Assembly (NCBI RefSeq): GCF_008370325.1
Contig: NZ_VNIP01000003.1
Location: forward strand, 186,001 to 250,000
Source of the DNA: Martinezella tropici
GTDB taxonomy: Bacteria; Pseudomonadota; Alphaproteobacteria; Rhizobiales; Rhizobiaceae
Length of the DNA: 64,000 nucleotides
Direction: 5' to 3'
Shown: piece by piece, positions 18,564 to 28,609 of the stretch
How positions within the stretch are numbered: the first letter of the stretch is position 1
Layout of the letters: each line of letters opens with the position of its first letter
Translations under genes and position numbers: made by a program
The notes under the pieces: generated by a model
What the model was told of the DNA's origin: nothing
The model's database searches: none
Seen by the model: the letters and a program-made list of their open reading frames with translations, nothing else

Positions 18564-21500
18564 ATGACTGTCTCTGCCAAGCTCGCCACTGAAGAACCAG
18601 CTCCAGACGCTCCCCCATTTTTGCATTTCGCGCCGCCCATTCGCGAGCAAAGCCCGCTCCGCCAGGCAATTACAGCCGCCTATAGACGTCCCGAAACCGA
18701 ATGCCTGCCCGCCCTGATCGAGGCGGCTACCCTGCCGGAAGCCACTCGCGAGGCGACAAGGAAAACGGCCAAGAAGCTGATCGAAGCCTTGCGCGCCAAG
18801 CACAAGGGCGATGGTGTCGAAGGGCTGGTGCAGGAATATTCCCTTTCGAGCCAGGAAGGTGTTGCGCTGATGTGCCTTGCCGAGGCACTGCTGCGCATCC
18901 CAGACACCGCGACGCGCGATGCGCTGATCCGCGACAAGATCGCCGGCGGCGACTGGAAAGCGCATCTGGGCGGTGGCCGCTCGATGTTCGTCAACGCTGC
19001 GACCTGGGGCCTCGTGGTCACCGGCAAATTGACCTCGACCGTCAGCGAAAGCGGGCTTTCCGCCTCGCTGACAAAGCTGATCGCCCGCGCCGGCGAGCCG
19101 GTCATCCGCCGCGGTGTCGATATGGCCATGCGCATGATGGGCGAACAGTTCGTCACCGGTGAGACCATCGATGAGGCATTGAAGCGTGCACGCTCGCTCG
19201 AAGCAAAGGGCTTCCGCTATTCCTACGACATGCTCGGCGAAGCCGCGACGACGCATGCCGATGCCGAGCGCTACTATCGCGACTACGAAAACGCCATCCA
19301 TGCGATCGGCAAGGCATCCGCCGGCCGCGGCATCTATGAAGGCCCCGGCATCTCCATCAAGCTTTCGGCGCTGCATCCGCGCTATTCGCGTTCGCAGGCC
19401 GAGAGAGTGATGAGCGAGCTTCTGCCGAAGGTGAAGGCGCTGGCGCGGCTCTCCAAGGGCTACAATATCGGCCTGAACATCGACGCCGAGGAGGCGGATC
19501 GACTGGAGTTGTCGCTCGATCTGCTGGAAGAGCTGTGCTTTGATCCGGATCTGTCCGGCTGGGACGGCATTGGCTTTGTCGTGCAGGCCTATGGCAAGCG
19601 TTGCCCCTTCGTCCTTGATTTCATCATCGATCTCGCCCGCCGCTCCAAGCATCGCCTCATGATCCGCCTCGTCAAGGGCGCTTATTGGGATGCCGAGATC
19701 AAGCGCGCGCAGCTGGATGGCCTCGAAGGATTTCCCGTCTACACCCGCAAGATCTACACGGATGTCTCCTACCTCGCCTGCGCCAGGAAGCTGCTTGCGG
19801 CAACCGATGTGGTTTTCCCGCAATTTGCCACCCACAACGCCCAGAGCCTGGCCGCGATCTACCACATGGCCGGAAGCGATTTTTCCGTCGGCAAATACGA
19901 GTTCCAGTGCCTGCATGGCATGGGTGAGCCACTCTATGAAGAGGTCGTCGGCGCTCAAAAGCTTGACCGCCCGTGCCGCATCTACGCGCCTGTCGGCACG
20001 CATGAGACGCTACTCGCCTATCTCGTGCGGCGCCTGCTTGAGAATGGCGCCAACTCCTCCTTCGTCAACAAGATCGCCGATCCGGCCGTGCCTGTCTCTG
20101 AGTTGATTGCCGATCCGGTCGAGCGGGTGGGCGCAATGACTGTCGTCGGCAAGCAGCACGACAAGATCGTGCTTCCTGCCGACCTGTTCGGCGGCGTGCG
20201 GCAGAATTCCGGCGGCGTCGATCTGTCGAACGAGACGGCGCTCTCCGATCTATCCGCGCGGCTGCTGGCCTCCGCAGCCAGAGATTGGACCGCAAAGCCG
20301 CTCCTTGCCGACGGCTCCGAGCGCGGTACGGCCCGTGCCGTCCTCAACCCAGCCGACCATGCCGATGTCGTCGGCCACGTCACCGAACTCGAAACACAGG
20401 ATGCGGCCGATGTCATGCGGCTTGCGGCGGCCGGCGCCGAGCAATGGGCGGGCGTAAGCCCCGACGAGCGCGCCGCCATATTGGAGAGTGCCGCCGATCT
20501 CATGCAGAACGAGATGCCGGCCCTCGTCGGCCTCACGATCCGCGAAGCCGGCAAATCGGCCGCAAACGCCGTCGGTGAAATCAGGGAAGCGATCGACTTC
20601 CTTCGCTATTACGCCACGCAGGCACGCAAGGTGCTGAAACCGGAAAGCGTGCCGCTCGGCCCTGTCGTCTGCATCAGCCCATGGAATTTCCCGCTGGCGA
20701 TCTTCACAGGCCAGGTCGCGGCAGCACTCGTGGCCGGCAATCCCGTCGTCGCCAAGCCGGCCGGCAATACGCCACTGATTGCCGCCCAGGGTATTCGCAT
20801 CCTGCACGAAGCCGGGATTCCGCGCGATGTCCTGCAATTCGCCCCCGGCAGCGGCAGAATGGGTGCAGCACTCGTCGGCTCGCCCGAAACCGCAGGCGTC
20901 ATGTTCACCGGCTCGACGGAGGTCGCCCGCCTGATCCAGGCGCAGCTTGCCGAACGGCTGTCCAAATTCGGCAAGCCGATCCCATTGATCGCCGAAACCG
21001 GCGGCCAGAACGGCATGATCGTTGACTCCTCGGCCCTTGCCGAACAGGTGGTCGGCGACGTGATCGCATCGGCCTTCGACAGCGCCGGACAGCGCTGCTC
21101 GGCATTGCGGGTCCTTTGCCTGCAGGAGGAAGTGGCGGATCGTACCCTGACCATGCTGCGCGGCGCGCTTCGCGAGCTCTCTGTCGGCAAGACCGACCGG
21201 CTTGCGATCGATATCGGCCCGGTCATCGACGACAATGCCAAGCGCGGCATCGACGAGCATATCGCGCGCATGCGCGGGCTCGGATGCAACGTCGAACAGC
21301 TCGATCTTCCCGAGAGCGCCGACAAGGGCACCTTCGTTGCCCCGACCATCATCGAATTGAAGAAGCTCAGCGACCTCAAGCAAGAGGTCTTCGGTCCGGT
21401 TCTTCATATCATACGCTATCAGCGCAAGGGACTGGACAAGCTCATCGCCGACATCAACGCCTCCGGCTACGGCCTGACCTTCGGCCTCCATACTCGGCTT

Positions 21501-22268
21501 GACGATATGATCGCCCATGTGACCGAGCACGTGCGGGCCGGCAATCTCTATGTCAACCGCAACATCATCGGCGCTGTCGTCGGCGTCCAGCCCTTTGGCG
21601 GTCGCGGCCTGTCCGGAACCGGTCCGAAGGCGGGCGGCCCGATGTATCTGCGCCGTCTGGTCGCCTCCTCGACCGAACAGTTGCGCGATGCCTCGGTGCA
21701 AAGCGATCCGGCCGTGAGGCAGTTCATCGCCTGGCTCGAAAGCAAGGGTGCCGCGGACGCGGCAAAGCAGGCGCGCGCGATCGCCGCCCAGTCGTCGCTG
21801 GGCTTCAATATCGAGCTACAGGGCCCGGTCGGCGAATTGAATCTTTACGCACTGCATCCGCGCGGCAGGATCCTCATCGCTCCGCAGACGGCGCTCGGCC
21901 TTAATGTTCAGATCGCCGCAGGGCTTGCGACAGGCAATTCGATCGTCATCGATGCGGCATCGGGTTTACAGGACGAACTTCGCGGCCTGCCGGCTCAGGT
22001 CGCCAATCGCATCTCCTGGACGAAAGACTGGGCGGCGGATGGGCCATTCGCCGGCGCCCTCATCGAAGGCGATGCCGCGCGGGTCCAGCAGGCGGTCAAG
22101 ACGATCTCGGCCATTCCAGGCCCGCTGGTTCTCACCCAGGCGGCGTCGAGCGAAGAGATCGCCAAAAATGCCGATGCCTATTGCCTGAACTGGCTGCTCG
22201 AAGAGGTGACGACATCGATCAACACCGCTGCAGCCGGCGGCAATGCCAGCCTGATGACGATCGGATAA
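18564..22268 (+). CDS. putA: Bifunctional proline dehydrogenase / P5C dehydrogenase PutA
   Basis: Oxidises proline to glutamate in two steps: an FAD-dependent PRODH barrel (about residues 150-480, with KLSALHPRYSRSQ), then an NAD-dependent aldehyde dehydrogenase. The ALDH half has ISPWNFPLAIFTGQ, FTGSTEVA, the general base in ETGGQN and the catalytic Cys in GQRCSALRV. The C-terminal extension caps the substrate tunnel in this family. The 1234-residue form from ATG 18564 (GAGG 7 bases upstream) lacks the ribbon-helix-helix domain of enteric PutA, so repression needs a separate regulator. That fits the divergent putR. Confidence 0.97.
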   Translation: MTVSAKLATEEPAPDAPPFLHFAPPIREQSPLRQAITAAYRRPETECLPALIEAATLPEATREATRKTAKKLIEALRAKHKGDGVEGLVQEYSLSSQEGVALMCLAEALLRIPDTATRDALIRDKIAGGDWKAHLGGGRSMFVNAATWGLVVTGKLTSTVSESGLSASLTKLIARAGEPVIRRGVDMAMRMMGEQFVTGETIDEALKRARSLEAKGFRYSYDMLGEAATTHADAERYYRDYENAIHAIGKASAGRGIYEGPGISIKLSALHPRYSRSQAERVMSELLPKVKALARLSKGYNIGLNIDAEEADRLELSLDLLEELCFDPDLSGWDGIGFVVQAYGKRCPFVLDFIIDLARRSKHRLMIRLVKGAYWDAEIKRAQLDGLEGFPVYTRKIYTDVSYLACARKLLAATDVVFPQFATHNAQSLAAIYHMAGSDFSVGKYEFQCLHGMGEPLYEEVVGAQKLDRPCRIYAPVGTHETLLAYLVRRLLENGANSSFVNKIADPAVPVSELIADPVERVGAMTVVGKQHDKIVLPADLFGGVRQNSGGVDLSNETALSDLSARLLASAARDWTAKPLLADGSERGTARAVLNPADHADVVGHVTELETQDAADVMRLAAAGAEQWAGVSPDERAAILESAADLMQNEMPALVGLTIREAGKSAANAVGEIREAIDFLRYYATQARKVLKPESVPLGPVVCISPWNFPLAIFTGQVAAALVAGNPVVAKPAGNTPLIAAQGIRILHEAGIPRDVLQFAPGSGRMGAALVGSPETAGVMFTGSTEVARLIQAQLAERLSKFGKPIPLIAETGGQNGMIVDSSALAEQVVGDVIASAFDSAGQRCSALRVLCLQEEVADRTLTMLRGALRELSVGKTDRLAIDIGPVIDDNAKRGIDEHIARMRGLGCNVEQLDLPESADKGTFVAPTIIELKKLSDLKQEVFGPVLHIIRYQRKGLDKLIADINASGYGLTFGLHTRLDDMIAHVTEHVRAGNLYVNRNIIGAVVGVQPFGGRGLSGTGPKAGGPMYLRRLVASSTEQLRDASVQSDPAVRQFIAWLESKGAADAAKQARAIAAQSSLGFNIELQGPVGELNLYALHPRGRILIAPQTALGLNVQIAAGLATGNSIVIDAASGLQDELRGLPAQVANRISWTKDWAADGPFAGALIEGDAARVQQAVKTISAIPGPLVLTQAASSEEIAKNADAYCLNWLLEEVTTSINTAAAGGNASLMTIG

Positions 22269-22292
22269 CGTCTTCACAATTTGCAATTTACG

Positions 22293-22329
22293 CGACGGCC
22301 GGACCGACAAGATCCGGCCGTCGCTTTTT
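22293..22329 (+). terminator. Rho-independent terminator of putA
   Basis: CGACGGCCGGA pairs perfectly with TCCGGCCGTCG (11 bp) around a 9-base loop and is followed by CTTTTT. Confidence 0.9.
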
Positions 22330-22433
22330 GGCTTCACCCCCATGTTTAGCCACCGCCCCCACTAAAATGGGCAGCCGCGGAGCATTAGCCTTCGCTCTTG
22401 GAGGCGACTTCCGTGCCGGCATAGAATTTTATG

Positions 22434-22483
22434 GGAAAAGCTTTTCTCATATTGACTCTTGAATTGAGAAAAGCTTTTCTCAA
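22434..22483. promoter_or_regulatory. Paired LacI-type operators upstream of the sugar cluster
   Basis: Two copies of a palindrome centred on AAGCTT occur: GGGAAAAGCTTTTCTCAT (22434-22451) and a perfect 20-bp palindrome at 22464-22483 (TTGAG-AAAAGCTTTT-CTCAA). Their centres are 33 bp apart, about three helical turns, so dimers would sit on the same DNA face. They lie directly upstream of the LacI-family gene that opens the operon. TTGACT at 22453-22458, between them, could be a -35 box. Confidence 0.75.
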
Positions 22484-22507
22484 GAAAATTCAAATGGGAG
22501 AAGGCAT

Positions 22508-23527
22508 CTGGAAAATCAGCGTGCGAAAAGCGGACGTGCAACGATTCACGATGTTGCGGCGGCTGCGGGCGTAAGCATCTCAACGGCATCCAAGGCCTTG
22601 AACAATACCGGCCGGATGGGCGAGGAAACCAGGGAAAGGGTCAAGCGTGCCGCGACCGAAATCGGCTTCCGCCCAAATGCGCTCGCCAAGGGGTTGCTCA
22701 GCAATCGCACCTTCACGATCGGTCTTCTGACCAATGATACATATGGTCGCTTCACGCTGCCGGTCATGGCCGGCATCACGGAGGCACTCGTCGATCACGG
22801 CGTCTCGGTCTTCCTCTGCACGATCGAGGACGACCCGGCACTTGGAAAGGTTCATGTGGACGCGATGCTGGACAAGCATGTGGATGGCATCATCGCCTCT
22901 GGGAAGCGGATCGACCGCCGCCTGCCCGTTGATCTGTCCAACCTGCCGGTCCCGGTCATCTATGCATTCACCGAGGGGGCTCCGGGAAGCGTCACCTTCT
23001 GCGCCGACGACTATCAGGGGGCGGCGCTTGCCGTCGAATGGCTGCGGGGGCTCGGGCGGCAGCGCATCGCGCACGTGACCGGCCCTGAAAGCTTCGTTTC
23101 GGTGCGCGAGCGCGCCAAGGCCTATCACGATCTCGCCGGCGGCGAGCTGCCGGTCATGTACGGCACATGGTCCGAGGCCTGGGGCCATGAGGCGGTGGCA
23201 CAATTATGGGGCTCGGCCGGGGCAAAGCCGGACGCGATCTTCTGCGGCAACGACCAGATCGCCCGCGCTGTCGTCGATGCGCTTCGCGAGCGCGGCGTGC
23301 GGGTGCCGGACGATGTCTCGGTGGTCGGCTTCGATAATTGGGAGATCGTCGCCGCCCAGACGCGGCCGCCACTGACGACGGTCGACATGAATCTTAAAGC
23401 CCTTGGCCGCGAGGCCGGGCTGACGGTTCTTGCTTTGGCGGAGGGCCGAAGCGTCGAACCGGGCATCAGAACTTTGCCGTGCGAGCTTATCGTGCGGCAA
23501 TCGTGCGGGGGAAGCCCCGATCATTGA
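22508..23527 (+). CDS. LacI-family regulator of the sugar importer operon
   Basis: The frame encodes a normal LacI HTH (ATIHDVAAAAGVSISTASKA) and a full sensor domain ending VPDDVSVVGFDNWEIVAAQT. However, no ATG, GTG or TTG lies upstream of the HTH in frame; the previous in-frame stop is at 22460. The best start is CTG 22508, 7 bases after GGGAGAAGG; ATT 22463 is a weaker alternative. A TTG at 22598 would delete the HTH and is not credible. The ATG at 22494 is out of frame. It is first gene of a cluster with SBP, two permeases, GH127 and ATPase, and is probably autoregulated through the two upstream palindromes. Confidence 0.85.
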   Translation: MENQRAKSGRATIHDVAAAAGVSISTASKALNNTGRMGEETRERVKRAATEIGFRPNALAKGLLSNRTFTIGLLTNDTYGRFTLPVMAGITEALVDHGVSVFLCTIEDDPALGKVHVDAMLDKHVDGIIASGKRIDRRLPVDLSNLPVPVIYAFTEGAPGSVTFCADDYQGAALAVEWLRGLGRQRIAHVTGPESFVSVRERAKAYHDLAGGELPVMYGTWSEAWGHEAVAQLWGSAGAKPDAIFCGNDQIARAVVDALRERGVRVPDDVSVVGFDNWEIVAAQTRPPLTTVDMNLKALGREAGLTVLALAEGRSVEPGIRTLPCELIVRQSCGGSPDH

Positions 23528-23571
23528 TAGAGGAAAAGGGGCTGACGGGAGTAGCCCCATGGGAGGAGAAC

Positions 23572-24810
23572 ATGATGAAGCGCTTTCTGGCCGCAACCGG
23601 CCTCATATCCTTAATGCTTGCATCCGGTGCATCTGCCGAAAACATCTCCATGTGGGTCCGAAGCGGCATCGGCGATTCCTTCAAAAAGGTCGTCGAGGCC
23701 TATAATGCCGGCCATGACGACAAGGTCACGCTGACGGAAGTGCCCTTTAGCGAACTCGTACAGAAATATGCGACTTCGATTGCCGGCGGCCAGGCGCCAG
23801 ACGCCTTGTCGATGGACCTCATCTATACGCCGGCCTTTGCCGCCGCCGGTCAGCTGGAGGACCTGACGGACTGGGCAAAGAGCCTGCCCTATTTCAATTC
23901 GCTGTCGCCCTCGCATGTGAAGCTCGGCACCTATGATGGCCATATCTACGGCCTGCCGCTCTCGGTCGAGACCTCGGTCTTTGCCTGGAACAAGGATCTC
24001 TACAAGAAGGCCGGCCTCGATCCTGAAAAGGCCCCGGCCACCTGGGACGAGATCGAGCAGAATGCCGAAAAGATCCGCGCGCTTGGCAGCGATACCTATG
24101 GCTTCTATTTCTCCGGCGGCGGCTGTGGCGGCTGCATGATCTTCACCTTCACGCCGCTCGTCTGGGGTGCCGGCGCCGACATTCTCTCGGAAGACGGCAA
24201 GAAGGCAACGCTCGACACGCCGCAAATGCGCAAGGCCGTTGGCTTTTACCGCGACATGGTCAAGAAGGATCTGGTGCCAGCGGGAGCCGCGAGCGACACC
24301 GGCGCCAATTTCCTCAGCATCAGCAACGGCAAGATCGGCCAGCAGAGCATCGGCGCGTTTTCGATCGGCACGCTGATCACGCAGTATCCCGATATCCACT
24401 TCGGCGTGACGCTGATCCCCGGCGTCGACGGCAAGCCGTCATCCTTTGCCGGTGGCGACAATTTCGTCATCTCCAAGGGCACGAAGAAGCTCGATGCCGT
24501 GAAGAAGTTCCTCGAATACACCTATTCGCTCGAGGGACAGAAGATCATGGCGAAATACGGCAGCTTGCCGACGCGCGGCGATATCGCCGATCAGGTGCTT
24601 CAGGGCCTGGATCCGCGCATGCGGGTCGGGCTGAAGGCAATCTCTGTCGCCAAGACGCCCTATACGCTGCAGTTCAACGACCTGATCAACAGCGCCAACG
24701 GACCGTGGGCGGGCTTCACCAATGCAGCCATCTTCGGAAGCGATGTCGATGGCGCATTCTCCAATGCCCAATCGGAGATGCAGTCGATCATCGACAACGC
24801 CCAACAATAA
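23572..24810 (+). CDS. Sugar ABC transporter substrate-binding protein
   Basis: A 412-residue family-1 (MalE/UgpB-type) periplasmic binding protein. ATG 23572 (with a second ATG at 23575) follows GGGAGGAG. Residues 1-22 are a signal peptide ending GASA. The mature part has KVTLTEVPFSELVQKYATSI and NKDLYKKAGLDPEKAPATWDE, typical of oligosaccharide binders. It carries an unusual GGGCGGCM segment. It serves the two permeases downstream; the linked GH127 suggests arabinofuranoside-type ligands, which is inference. Confidence 0.93.
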   Translation: MMKRFLAATGLISLMLASGASAENISMWVRSGIGDSFKKVVEAYNAGHDDKVTLTEVPFSELVQKYATSIAGGQAPDALSMDLIYTPAFAAAGQLEDLTDWAKSLPYFNSLSPSHVKLGTYDGHIYGLPLSVETSVFAWNKDLYKKAGLDPEKAPATWDEIEQNAEKIRALGSDTYGFYFSGGGCGGCMIFTFTPLVWGAGADILSEDGKKATLDTPQMRKAVGFYRDMVKKDLVPAGAASDTGANFLSISNGKIGQQSIGAFSIGTLITQYPDIHFGVTLIPGVDGKPSSFAGGDNFVISKGTKKLDAVKKFLEYTYSLEGQKIMAKYGSLPTRGDIADQVLQGLDPRMRVGLKAISVAKTPYTLQFNDLINSANGPWAGFTNAAIFGSDVDGAFSNAQSEMQSIIDNAQQ

Positions 24811-24824
24811 TCAATCCATGAATG

Positions 24825-24848
24825 CCGGGGAGCCTTGACGCTCCCCGG
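24825..24848 (+). terminator. Intercistronic hairpin between SBP and permease genes
   Basis: CCGGGGAGC pairs with GCTCCCCGG around a 6-base loop, 14 bases after the binding-protein stop, with no U-run. It probably attenuates transcription or protects the upstream mRNA, giving more binding protein than permease. Confidence 0.6.
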
Positions 24849-24877
24849 TCCCTCCATCGCAACATCGGGAGCATTCC

Positions 24878-25795
24878 ATGGCTGGCCCTGGAGCTATCGC
24901 AACCGCGCGTCGTCGAAAACGTCAAAGGCGCGCCGGCTGGCACGGGTTTTTCTACATCGCGCCGGCCATGGCGCTCGTCATCGTCTTCTTCGTTCTGCCG
25001 GTGATTTTCACTATCTGGATGAGCTTCCACAACTGGCCGTTGCTCGGCAATCCCCGCTGGATCGGCTTCGGCAATTATATCCGCATGGTCTCCGACGTGC
25101 GCTTCATGGCGGCGTTGCGCTTCACCACCTATTACACCGTCGTCGTGACCATTGCGATCTTCGCCGTCGCCTTCCCGCTCGCCTTTTTCGTCGAAAAGCA
25201 CCGGCCATTCGTCGGCCTTTACCGAACGATCATCTTCCTTCCCGTTGTTGTCGGGCTCGCAACAGCCTCACTGCTTTGGGTCTGGCTCGCCAATGTCGAC
25301 GCCGGCTTCTTCGCACCCGTTGCGCTGGCGCTCGGCCTCGTCGACAAGAGACCGAACCTGCTAGCCGATTTCGACATGGCCTTTGCAACCATCATCGTCA
25401 TGGTGGTCTGGAAGATCGCCGGTTTCACCATGATCATCCTGCTGACCGGCCTGCAGGCGATCCCCTCCGAACTGACGGAGGCCGCCCGGATCGACGGCGC
25501 AAAGCGCTGGCAGCGCTTCCGGCATCTGACCCTGCCGCTGATGCGCCGCACGATCGCGCTCGCGCTGATCATTTCCATCACCGGCTCGGTGCTCGCCTTC
25601 GACCAATTCTACATCATGACATCAGGCGGACCGCAGAACCGGATGATTTCGGTCGTCTACTACATCTTCAATCAGTCCTTCGTGTCCTTCAACCTCGGCT
25701 ATGGCGCAGCACTCTCGATTGCGCTCCTCATCATCCTGGTGCTGATCAGCATCGTCCAGCTCTGGCTGCTGCGCGTCGGGGAGGACCGGCCATGA
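24878..25795 (+). CDS. Sugar ABC transporter permease 1 (MalF-like)
   Basis: A 305-residue inner-membrane permease with six predicted helices; the first starts at about residue 22 (FFYIAPAMALVIVFFVLP). The cytoplasmic EAA loop that docks the ATPase reads EAARIDGAKRWQRFRHLTLP. A basic N-terminal tail precedes the first helix. It overlaps the second permease gene by 4 bases. Confidence 0.94.
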   Translation: MAGPGAIATARRRKRQRRAGWHGFFYIAPAMALVIVFFVLPVIFTIWMSFHNWPLLGNPRWIGFGNYIRMVSDVRFMAALRFTTYYTVVVTIAIFAVAFPLAFFVEKHRPFVGLYRTIIFLPVVVGLATASLLWVWLANVDAGFFAPVALALGLVDKRPNLLADFDMAFATIIVMVVWKIAGFTMIILLTGLQAIPSELTEAARIDGAKRWQRFRHLTLPLMRRTIALALIISITGSVLAFDQFYIMTSGGPQNRMISVVYYIFNQSFVSFNLGYGAALSIALLIILVLISIVQLWLLRVGEDRP

Positions 25796-26655
25796 CCACT
25801 GCCAAGGAACGTCGCGCGCGGCGCAAGCTCTGGGGCGGCATCGGCTATCACGGCATCGGCGTCGTCATCGTCATCTTCTTCTTCGCGCCTTTCGCGATCG
25901 CGCTGCTGTCGTCATTCCGGCACGGAACCGAGGCGAGCCTTCCGCCGCTGCCGCCATGGCCGACCACCGGCTTCAGCTTCGACGCCTACCGTTCGCTCGA
26001 TGGCTTCGGCGCGGGGGTCATTCAGCATACGCTGAACTCGCTCTTCGTCTCGGTCGCAACCGTGCTTTTGACCGTCATCGTCAGCCTGCTGGCCGGCTAC
26101 GGCTTCTCGCGCTATCATTTCCCCTTCAAGGGCGCGCTCTTCATCCTGATCATCGCGACGCTGATGATCCCTTTCCAGTCGATCCTGACGCCGCTCTTCA
26201 TCATCCTGGCAAGGCTCGGCCTCAACAATTCGCTGATCGGGCTGACGCTGGTTTATGTGACGCTGCAGCTTCCCTTTTCGGTCTTCATGATGCGCAACGC
26301 TTTCGACGCCGTGCCGAAGGAAATCGAGGAAGCGGCCCGCATCGACGGCGCACGGGATTTGAAACTTCTTTTCCGTGTCCTTTTCCCATTGGTGCTGCCG
26401 GGGGTCGCGACGGTCGCGATCTTCGCCTTCCTCAATGCCTGGAACGAGTTCCTGGCCGCATTGGTGCTCTTGTCGAGCAACGAGAAATTCACCCTGCCGG
26501 TGCTGATGATCGCCGTCAGGACCGGCCGGCTGGGCGCCGTCAACTGGGGCGCGGTCCAGGCCGGCATCGCCGTCATGACCATCCCCTGCGTCATCGTCTT
26601 TTTGCTTCTGCAACGCTATTACATGCGCGGGCTGATGGCCGGCGCGGTGAAATAA
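25792..26655 (+). CDS. Sugar ABC transporter permease 2 (MalG-like)
   Basis: A 287-residue inner-membrane permease. The EAA loop is EEAARIDGARDLKLLFRVLF. The segment NAWNEFLAALVLLSSNEKFT is typical of MalG-type subunits of family-1 sugar importers. Its ATG overlaps the end of permease 1 (ATGA). It forms the transmembrane heterodimer with permease 1. Confidence 0.94.
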   Translation: MTTAKERRARRKLWGGIGYHGIGVVIVIFFFAPFAIALLSSFRHGTEASLPPLPPWPTTGFSFDAYRSLDGFGAGVIQHTLNSLFVSVATVLLTVIVSLLAGYGFSRYHFPFKGALFILIIATLMIPFQSILTPLFIILARLGLNNSLIGLTLVYVTLQLPFSVFMMRNAFDAVPKEIEEAARIDGARDLKLLFRVLFPLVLPGVATVAIFAFLNAWNEFLAALVLLSSNEKFTLPVLMIAVRTGRLGAVNWGAVQAGIAVMTIPCVIVFLLLQRYYMRGLMAGAVK

Positions 26656-26679
26656 CCCTTTCAACAACGGATCAAAGCC

Positions 26680-28608
26680 ATGTCTGACAGAGAAAACCGC
26701 CAGTTCCGCCCCCTGCCCGTTCCGAATGTCGAACTCGCAGGCCTGTTCGGCGCCCGCCAGGATGCAATCTGCAACTCCACTGCGGCGACCCTGCTCGACC
26801 GCTGCGTCGAAGCCGGCATGATCCAGGCGATCGACGTCAGCCAGCCGAGCCCTGGCATCGTCATTCCGCTGCAGACATGGTCGGGCTCAACGCAGATGTT
26901 CTGGGACAGCGATCTCGGCAAATCGATCGAAACCATCGCCTATTCGCTCTACCGCCGCCCCAATGCCGAACTGGAGGCGCACGCCGATGCCATCATCGAC
27001 ATGTATGAGAAGCTTCAGCAGGAAGATGGCTACCTGAATGCCTGGTTCCAGCGCGTTCAGCCCGGCCGGCGCTGGACCAACCTGCGCGATCATCACGAAC
27101 TTTATTGCGCCGGCCATCTGATCGAGGCGGCCGTCGCCTATTGCCAGGCAACGGGCAAGCGCAAGCTGCTCGACATCATGAGCCGCTTTGCCGACTACAT
27201 GATCACCGTCTTCGGCCATGGCGAGGGGCAGCTTCGCGGCTATTGCGGCCACGAAGAGGTGGAACTTGCGCTCGTCAAGCTCAGCCGCGTCACCGGTGAA
27301 AAGAAGTATCTCGATCTTGCGAAATACTTCATCGACGAGCGCGGCCAGGAGCCGCATTTCTTCACCGAGGAAGCGCTTCGCGATGGCCGCGATCCGAAGA
27401 ATTTCGTGCAGAAGACCTATGAATACAGCCAGTCGCACCTGCCGGTGCGCAAGCAGACCAAGGTCGTGGGTCATGCGGTGCGCGCGATGTATCTCTATTC
27501 GGGCATGGCCGATATCGCCACGGAATATAATGACGATACGCTGACGGCAACACTCGAGACGCTCTGGGATGACCTAACGACCAAGCAGATGTATGTGACC
27601 GGCGGCATCGGGCCGGCTGCCTCCAACGAGGGCTTCACTGACTATTACGATCTGCCCAACGAAAGCGCCTATGCCGAGACCTGCGCCTCCGTCGGCCTGG
27701 TCTTCTGGGCCAATCGTATGCTGGGCCGTGGCCCGAACCGCCGTTATGCCGATATCATGGAAGTGGCCCTCTACAATGGCGCGATGGCAGGGCTGTCGCA
27801 GGACGGCAAGACGTTCTTCTACGAAAACCCGCTGGAGAGCGCTGGCAAGCATCATCGCTGGACCTGGCACCATTGCCCCTGCTGCCCTCCGAATATCGCT
27901 CGTCTGCTCGCCTCCGTCGGCTCCTATATGTATGCCGCGGCCGACAACGAGATCGCCGTCCATCTCTACGGCGAGAGCAAGGCGCGCGTGCCGCTCGGTG
28001 GCGTGACGGTGCAGCTTTCCCAGACGACGCGCTACCCTTGGGACGGCGCAATTCGCTTCGAGGTCAATCCCGATCGCAACGCGAAATTTGCGCTATCGTT
28101 ACGCATTCCCGAATGGGCTGAAGGTGCCACGCTCGCAATCAATGGCGCACCGGTCGATCTGACGGCAATCACCGTCTACGGCTATGCCCGCATCGAGCGG
28201 GAATGGCAGGCGGGCGATAGCGTCGACCTTGCCCTTCCGCTCATCCCACGCACGCTGTTCGCCAATCCGAAAGTCCGTCAGGACGCCGGACGTGCGGCCC
28301 TGATGCGCGGCCCGCTCGTCTATTGCGTCGAAACCACGGACAACGGTCACGACCTCAACGGCATTTCGCTTTCCAGCGATCCGGCATCCGCCAAGACGAC
28401 GGAAATTGCCGCACTGGAGGGTGCGGTGGCGCTCGATGTTTCGGTCACGCGCGATGAGGCTGACTGGGGTTCTGATCTCTATCGGACGGCGCCACCGAAA
28501 AGCACTGCCTCCACTGCACGTTTCGTGCCCTATCATCTCTGGGACAATCGCGATCCCGGCGAGATGCTGGTCTGGATCCGCGCCGATCAGATGCAGCGCG
28601 GAGCCTGA
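26680..28608 (+). CDS. GH127 family beta-L-arabinofuranosidase-like glycoside hydrolase
   Basis: A 642-residue GH127 (former DUF1680) protein. Known members remove beta-L-arabinofuranose, for example from extensin-type arabino-oligosaccharides, using a zinc-bound Cys nucleophile. The expected ligands are present: E333 and C335 in YAETCAS, and C401/C402 in CPCCPPN. The spacing matches the Glu/Cys...Cys-Cys arrangement of HypBA1. There is no signal peptide, so it acts in the cytoplasm on imported sugar. It is 24 bases after the permease and 1 base before the ATPase gene. Other GH127 specificities exist, so the exact sugar is not certain. Confidence 0.9.
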   Translation: MSDRENRQFRPLPVPNVELAGLFGARQDAICNSTAATLLDRCVEAGMIQAIDVSQPSPGIVIPLQTWSGSTQMFWDSDLGKSIETIAYSLYRRPNAELEAHADAIIDMYEKLQQEDGYLNAWFQRVQPGRRWTNLRDHHELYCAGHLIEAAVAYCQATGKRKLLDIMSRFADYMITVFGHGEGQLRGYCGHEEVELALVKLSRVTGEKKYLDLAKYFIDERGQEPHFFTEEALRDGRDPKNFVQKTYEYSQSHLPVRKQTKVVGHAVRAMYLYSGMADIATEYNDDTLTATLETLWDDLTTKQMYVTGGIGPAASNEGFTDYYDLPNESAYAETCASVGLVFWANRMLGRGPNRRYADIMEVALYNGAMAGLSQDGKTFFYENPLESAGKHHRWTWHHCPCCPPNIARLLASVGSYMYAAADNEIAVHLYGESKARVPLGGVTVQLSQTTRYPWDGAIRFEVNPDRNAKFALSLRIPEWAEGATLAINGAPVDLTAITVYGYARIEREWQAGDSVDLALPLIPRTLFANPKVRQDAGRAALMRGPLVYCVETTDNGHDLNGISLSSDPASAKTTEIAALEGAVALDVSVTRDEADWGSDLYRTAPPKSTASTARFVPYHLWDNRDPGEMLVWIRADQMQRGA

Positions 28609-28609
28609 C

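Noticed and set aside
20250..21701. 483-codon frame antisense to putA
   Set aside because: It is a shadow of the ALDH domain, with biased composition and no recognisable domain. The 491-codon antisense frame at 18528-20003 is rejected for the same reason.
22494..22570. ATG with a following short frame at the LacI gene start
   Set aside because: It is out of frame with the HTH and stops after about 25 codons, so it is not the regulator start unless the sequence has an indel.
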